Both the position numbers and the translations under genes were made by a program. From Romanomermis culicivorax (Eukaryota > Nematoda > Enoplea > Mermithida > Mermithidae): a stretch of 64,000 nucleotides of DNA. Under the pieces are notes generated by a model. It had not been told where the DNA came from and searched no databases. It saw only the letters and a program-made list of their open reading frames with translations. Positions within the stretch are counted from its first letter, which is position 1, and each line of letters begins with the position of its first letter. The stretch covers positions 62,001 through 126,000 of the forward strand of contig CAWUHX010000350.1 of assembly GCA_963922205.1 (NCBI GenBank). Reading direction: 5' to 3'. Positions 57,701 to 64,000 of the stretch are shown piece by piece.

Positions 57701-59185
57701 CCAAATTTGCGCTCATATTTCGTCTGAATTTTTAAAAAAATTTCTGAAAAATATTTCTAAAAAAGTTTATAAGTTTCGAAAAAAATTGCCAGGAAAATTG
57801 TAATTGTTGTGAAAATGTGGAATTTTTAGTTCGTTTTTTCCTAATTTAGCAATATTTTACCGAAATTTTGCAATTTTGTAAAAAATTTGTCATCAATTTT
57901 GTAAAAATGTGAAATTTTCAGCTTATTTTTCGTTTAGATAAGGGAATTTTTGACTGAATTTTGAAAGTTTTTGAAAAAATTTTCGACAAAAATTTTAACT
58001 TTTGTGAAATGAAGTAATTCTGAGCTTTTTTTTGTAAAATTTAGAAAAATTGGGAAATTTCAAATTTTCCAAACTTATTTTAAAAATTTGGTTACTTTAA
58101 CAAATTTACAATGTGCTAAATTGAAAATTTTCATCAAAAAACTTGAAATTTTCAAATTGAAATAAAAATGAAAAAATTTGAAATTTTTAAAAATTAAATT
58201 TGAAATTTTTAAAAATTAAATTCGACAATTTTTTCAATTTTTACACATTTAAAAACTACAACGGTGCAAATTTTGTATAATTCAAAATTTTCAAGTTTCT
58301 AGTAGAAAAATAGATTTAAATTTGCATTTTTCGAAAAAATTTGAAATTCTTCAAACTAAATTCTGATAATTTCACAAATTTACAACGTAGCAAATTTCAA
58401 ATTCTCATAAAAAAAACTTGATATTTTCGAATTTCCAAACAAAAAACCCGAATTTAAAGTCGTATTTTTAAAAAAAAATCAAAAATTTTCAAAATTAAAT
58501 TTCAATATTTTCCAATTTAAATTTTTACAGATTTAAAACCTGCGAAATTGCAAATTTTCATCAAAAAAAAATTTAAATTTTCAAATTTATAATAGAAAAT
58601 ATAAATTCAAGTTTCTATCTTTGGAAAAAAACAAAAAATTTCAAACGTTTCAAAATTCATGTTTTAATTTTTTCAAATTTAAAACAAACTGTTATAAAAT
58701 TTTATTTTCATTAAAATTGAAATTTTTAAATTTTTAGTCAAAAAACACAAATTTAAATTTGTAGTTTTAGAAAAAAAAACAAAAAATTTGAAATCTTTCA
58801 TCCAAATTTTAAAATTTTCCTTTTTTTTTCAGATGAGCTTGCCAATATGCAAATTTTGCCAAAAAATGAAATTCTTAAATTTCCAAATAAAAAATACAAA
58901 TTAAAATTTGTATCTATGAAGAAAATCAAAAAATTTGAATTTTTTCGATCGAATTAAATTTTAAAATTTCCGTTTTTACAGATTTAATTTGCAAATTTCC
59001 AATTTCCAATTTGAAAAATACAAATTTTCAAAACTAAATTTAAAAATTTTCCAGATTAATTTTAAAATTTTAAATTAACTAAACGCCAAAAAATTCAATT
59101 TTATATTGTAAATATAATGGATAAAATATAAAAAAATTGATTAATAAACCAATTAAAAAAATTAACATATATAAATTAAATAAAG
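54760..59185. repeat. AT satellite with higher-order copies, 3' of the ILRUN-like gene
   Basis: Degenerate units of about 80-120 bp built on TGCAATTTTTGAGCTTATTT, TTCGTTTAAATTTTGGCATT and TTTGAGCAAAATTTTGTGAA. Larger blocks repeat: 55150-55800 and 56870-57600 read alike for about 650 bp, and parts recur at 63100-63990. From about 58020 the tract changes to AAATTTTCAAATT words. No exon seen. Confidence 0.8.
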
Positions 59186-59188
59186 CGT

Positions 59189-62100
59189 TCAATCAAATTG
59201 AAAAAAATTATTATTTTTATTTTCATTTTCTGTACAAAAGGTGGCGGCCAATTTTTGAGTCAAATCCAATAGTCCGCTTTCGTCCACGGTTATTATACAC
59301 CAAATGTGATCTATAAAAATGCAAAATTTGAAAAATTAAAAAAATTTAATTAAAATTCAAATTAAAAAACTTTTTATTTTAAAATTTTTATAAAAAACAT
59401 TTTTAAACTTTTTTTTAAAAAACCTCCTAAATTTGATTTTTGAACTTCAAAAATTTTTTTTTACAATTTTTTTAAAATTTTTTTTTGCAATATTTTTCTT
59501 TAAAAAACCTCTTAATTTGTTCGGAAATATTTTAAACTTCTGCAAATTTTTACACTTTTACAAAAAAATTTTACTTTTTTTACTTTTTACACTTTTCCCA
59601 AACTTTTCTCTATAACTTTTTTAAAAACCTTTTTTGAAGTTTTCCTAAAAAAACACGTTTTCGATATTTTTTTTGAAAAATCCAATTTTTCAACCTTTTT
59701 TTACATTTTTGAAAAATAAAAATTTCGAGAGTTTTCTCGAAAAATGTCTATTTGAAAAAATTTTTTTTTGAAAAATCCTTTTTTTAACTTTTTATAAAAA
59801 TTCTAATTTTTGATTTTTAAAATTCTAAATTTTACATTCTTAAAATGCCAATTGAACTTTTTGCAAAAGTTTTCTTAAAAAACATCACTTTTAAAACTTT
59901 TTTTAAAAAAAACCTTTTTCAAACTTTTAAAAAAGCCTCATAAAAAATGGGGAGTAAAAAACCTTTTTTGACCTTTTTTTGAAAAAACTCATTTTTTTAA
60001 CTTTGAAAAAAGATTTTTTTTTCTATTTTTTTAAAAAAATCTGTATTTTTCAATCAAAAAAGCATATTTTTCTACTTTTTATTGAAAATTTTCTTGAAAA
60101 ACTTAATTTTTTCCGTTTAAAAAATACATTTATAAAATTTTTCAAAAATAATTTTGTTTCCAAACTTTCTAAAAACACATTTTTATAAAACTTTTGTGAA
60201 AATTTTTTTTTTAATCTTGAAAAACCTCATTTTTGAATTTCTTTCATAAAAAAACTTTTTTTTTTGACTTTTGAATTTTTTTTTCAAATTTTTTCTTAAA
60301 AATCAATTTTTTTAAAGATTATAAAATTTTTCAATTTCAATTTTTTTTTGTACTGAAAAATCTTTTTTTCGACATTTAAAGCAACTTTTTTGAAATTTTT
60401 TCTCAAAATTGTTTTCTCGAATAACATCATTTTTGAGCATTCTTGAAAAAAACTAATTTTTTGGCAAAAAAACTAGCTTTTCTCCAAAAAGTTCATTTTT
60501 TCAAAATTTTTTGAACTTTTTTAAAACTTTTGAACTTTTAATTTTTTCGAGGTTTTTTAAACTTTTTCTAAAGTTTCCTTTTAAATTCGGAAAAAAATTT
60601 TTCACATCAAGAAAAACTTGATTTTTAATCATAAAATAATCAAAAATCTAGATTTAATTCTAAAATTTAAATTTTTCGATATAGTAGATAAAAAATTAGA
60701 TTTTTAATGATTACAAATGATCAAAATTTAAATTTAATTGTAAAATTTACATTTTTGAATATTCTATCAAATCAAAAAGCCAATTTTTTGTCGTAAAATC
60801 ATCAGAAATAATAAAATTCCAAATTTTGAAAAAATTCAAATTTTGAAAAAATTAAAATTTTGAAAAAATTCAAATTTTAAAATTTAAATTCACCTCCAAA
60901 AGGTACTTCTTGACGGGTCATCAATCGCCACATCGAGTGATAAGTGCCTTTGGTGGCCGGGCTAATCATTTCCACGCTGATATCCGCACAATGATCGCAA
61001 GGCACCCTCGGCACGGCTACCTCGTCCGTTGCGCTTTTTATAGCGTCGCCTGAGAATTTTTGGAAAAATTAAAAAAATGTAAAAATTTAAAAAAATTTTA
61101 AAATTTTTTATAATTGAATTTGAAAATTTTTGGAATTTTTACAAATTTGAAGCACAAAAAATTACAAATTTTTCTCGAAAAAATTGAAAATTTCAAATTT
61201 TCATTCGAAAAATTTGAATTTAAATTTCCATTATCAGCTAAAAAAATTGAAAATTTCAATGAAATTTTCCAATTTAATTTTAAAAATTTTAGCAATTTTT
61301 GCACATTTAAAGTTTACCAAATTCCAAATTTTTGTGAAGAAATTTGAATATTTGTAAATTTCATTTAAAAAATCTGAATTTGAATTTCTATTTTCAACCG
61401 AAAAAAATTTTTTTTTGGAATTTTTACAAATTTAATGCCTACCTAATTCCAAATTTTTCTCGAAAAAAAAATTTCAAATTTTCATTCGAAAAATTTGAAT
61501 TTGAATTACCATTATCAGGTAAAAAATTTAAAATTTTATTCAATTTAATTTTAAAATTTTTTTTTTGATTTTTACAAATTTAAAGCCCGCCAAATTAAAA
61601 ATTTTTGAAGAAAAAGTTCAATTTTTAAATTTTCGTTGGAAGAATCTAAATTTAAATTTCCATTTTCAATCAAAAAATCAAAAATTTCAAATTTTTTCTA
61701 TTCGAATTTTAAAATTTTTTGGAATTTTACAAATTTAAAAGCCTACCAAATACCAAATTTTTGACCAAAAAAAATGGAAATTTCCATATTTTCATTCGAA
61801 AAATTTAAATTTGAATTTCCATTTTCAATCAAAAAATTTCAAATTTTTTCGATTGAATTTGAAAATTTTTGCACAAATTGTCCAACAAAATTTAAATTTT
61901 TGCCGAGAAATTGAAATTTTCAAATTTTATTTTTAAACCAACAAAAAATTGAAAACTTCAATTTTTTCCAATTGAATTTTTAAAATTTTTGAAATTTTTA
62001 CAAATTTAAAACCAAATAAATTACAAATTTTGGTCGAAGAAAAATTCAAATTCTCAAATTTTCATTTGAAAAATTGAATTTCTATTTTTTCCATTATCGA

Positions 62101-62995
62101 CCAAAAAATGAGAAAAAATTCAAATTTCGTTCAATTGAATTTGAAATTTTAGAAATTTTTACAGATTTAAAGTTAAATTAATTAAAAATTTTTGTCAACA
62201 AAAGTTGAAATTTAGTAAAATTTACAATTTAAAAATTAGAATTTAAGTTTTGATTTTCGTGGAAAAAATCTAAAAATTTCGAATTTTCTTCAACAGAGCT
62301 CGAAAATTTTATAATTTTTAGAAATTTAAAAACTGTCATATTTCGGATTTCCTTCGGAAAAAAAGTTGAAATGTTCAAAATTAAGCATTTAAATGTTGAT
62401 TTTTTCGGAAAAAATTTGGAATTTTGAAATGAAATTTGAAAATTTTCATCAAAAATGTTTGAACTTTGAATTTGAAAAAATCCTAATTTTATAAGCACTA
62501 AAAATAAAATTTCATTTTTCTATAAAATTTTCTTCAAATTTAAAAAACATTTTTCTACATTTTTTTGAACCCAATTTCGATGTGTTTCAGATTCACTATG
62601 AAAAGAAAAAAATTGAAAATTTGCAAATTTTGATTTAAATTTAAATTTGAATTTTGAAATTCAATTTGAAAATTTTTAAACAAAATTCGGTATTTTTCTT
62701 GATGGAATTTTAAATTTTAAAATTTAAAATTTTTTTTCAATTTGGATTTTTTAAAATTTTAAATTTTTCTTCAAATTTTTCATAAAATATACCGGAACAT
62801 CGTTTCAAAACGCATCCTTGCGGCCAAATTTGACGCCCCGAATTGCGGACGCGCCAGGTTTTCAGGAATTTGGTGGCCGGCGCCACGTTCTCCCCTTCGC
62901 CTATGGTGACGTCGGCCACGAACGACATACCCGGCGTTTCCAACATTTCGCCGCCGTTATAATCGTAAAAACTGCCCAAAGCTGCTTGTAAATTC
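59189..62995 (-). CDS. ILRUN (C6orf106)-like protein, 3' part
   Basis: Three exons join in phase: 62995-62793, 61049-60894 and 59310-59189, giving about 159 residues to a TGA. The first opens with the end of a UBA-like helix (NLQAALGSFYDY), then MSFVADVTIGEGE, TKFLKTWRVRNSG, WPQGCVLK. The second has CADISVEMISP, GTYHSMWRLMT, VPFG. The third has DHIWCIITVDESGLLDLTQKL. This is an NBR1-type FW domain in the UBA-FW order of ILRUN, a nuclear inhibitor of CBP/p300-IRF3 signalling in mammals; its job in worms is inferred only. The N-terminus lies right of the window. The frame stops about 10 residues after the domain, in an Asn-rich end, so the disordered tail of mammalian ILRUN is missing or lies in an exon I did not find. 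Confidence 0.85.
59311..60893. repeat. AT-rich intron 2 of the ILRUN-like gene
   Basis: Low-complexity A/T runs with short TTTTTGAAAAAAC words; no exon, RNA or mobile element seen. Confidence 0.7.
61050..62792. repeat. Degenerate satellite in intron 1 of the visible ILRUN part
   Basis: Units of about 95-115 bp built on TTTTTACAAATTTAAAGCC, CAAATTTTCATTCGAAAAAT and TTGAATTTCCATTATCAG repeat about ten times (61110-62110), then decay. No coding exon seen. Confidence 0.75.
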
Positions 62996-64000
62996 CTTGA
63001 AATTTAAAAAAATTGAAATTTTCATAAAAATTTTTAAAAACAATTTAAAATTCAAAATTTTTCTGAAAAATTTTTTGATATTTTTCCTTTAAAATTTTAG
63101 CATTTTCGAAAAAAATTTGGCATCAAAATTTTAATTTTTATAAAAATTTGAAATTTTTCAGCTTTTTTGGTTTAAATTTTGGTATTTTTGAGCAAAATTT
63201 TATCGAAAATTTGGCATTAAAATTTCAATTTTTTGCAAAAATTTTCAGTTTTGAGCTTATTTTTCGTCTGGATTTTGGTACTCTTGAAGGAAATTTCCAA
63301 AAAAATTGTGTCAGCTTTTAAAAAAAATTGCTATAAAAATTTGAATTTTTGTGAAAGTGTGCAATTTTTAGCTAATTTTCGTCTAAATATTGGCGTTTTT
63401 GAACAACATTTTTGGAAAAAATTTGCCATCAAAATTTTAATTTTAGTGAAAATGTGCAATTTTTAGCTAGTTTTCCGTTTAAATATTCGCCTTTTTGAGC
63501 CAAATTTCATGTGTTTTGCATAAAATTTTTAATTTATTTGGAATTTTTGAATGAAATTTTGTGAAAAATTTGGAATTTTCGGGCTATTCTTCGTGTAAAT
63601 TTCGGCATTTTTTCTAAAACTCACCCGTTTTCGTAAAGAATATTACCATAAAAATTTTAATTCTTATAAAAATTTGCAATTTTTCAGTTTTTTTTCGTTT
63701 AAATTTTGGTATTTTTGAGCAAAATTTTATCGAAAATTCGGCATCGAAATTTCAATTTTTTGCAAAAATTTTCAGTTTTGAGCTTATTTTCTGTCTGGAT
63801 TTTGGTACTCTTGAAGGAAATTTCCAAAAAAATTGTGTCAGTTTTTTAAAAAAATTGCTATAAAAATTTGAATTTTTGTAGAAAATTACATTTTTTGGGC
63901 TTATTTTTCGTGTAAATTTCGGCATTTTTCAACAAAATTTCCACAAAAATTTTGCTAGTTTTGTAAAAAATTTGTCATCAATTTTGTAAAATTTAGGAAC
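62996..64000. repeat. AT satellite in the ILRUN-like gene's upstream intron
   Basis: The same family as 54760-59185: for example 63130-63310 matches 55950-56150, and 63340-63660 matches 57100-57420. It runs to the window edge. Confidence 0.8.

Overview
The window looks like nuclear DNA of a nematode. The intron-exon genes, the family types (astacin-EGF-CUB, PAN, TBC-TLDc, ILRUN) and a block of about 62 copies of TTAGGC, the nematode telomere unit, all fit this. The species cannot be told from the sequence. Most of the 64 kb is simple or satellite repeat lying in introns and between genes. Real exons are short islands, found here by domain motifs, splice sites and intron phase.

Layout. 1-1109 is a near copy of 5992-7099 and abuts a 100-N assembly gap (1110-1209). 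A TBC1D24/Skywalker-type TBC-TLDc gene runs on the + strand (exons 2283-6193, 5' end missing). Everything else that is host coding lies on the - strand, read from right to left: an ILRUN (C6orf106)-like gene with an NBR1-type FW domain (62995-59189, 5' end outside the window); two small secreted PAN/Apple-domain genes (51884-49340 and 47611-45711); then two tandem 11-exon genes with the same exon phases (44223-33305 and 30331-8006). These last two encode secreted astacin-EGF-CUB proteins whose zinc-binding motif has been lost, so they look like pseudo-proteases. The PAN gene at 51884 shares its first two exons (signal peptide and short pro-segment) with the astacin-like gene at 44223, so it is a chimera.

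The last intron of the left astacin-like gene carries a 14,039-bp Ty3/gypsy-class LTR retrotransposon (8651-22689, - strand). It has 827-bp LTRs about 99.5% identical, a 4-bp CACA target duplication, a Gag-PR-RT-RNaseH-IN frame broken by one TGA in RT, and an unusual third frame that begins with a DEDDy 3'-5' exonuclease (RNase D type) domain and runs through one TAG into a basic, Pro/Gln-rich tail. Nested in it is a 381-bp TRIM element (two 167-bp LTRs around 47 bp) whose polypurine tract matches that of the big element.

Other mobile or repeat families: a dispersed repeat, seven copies, carrying near-perfect heat-shock elements, followed by a TATA-like box in the copies that extend that far; a tRNA-like SINE; a 33-bp minisatellite that the retrotransposon split; arrays of the palindrome ATGTTATAACAT in introns of three genes; and the interstitial TTAGGC block inside intron 4 of the left astacin-like gene.
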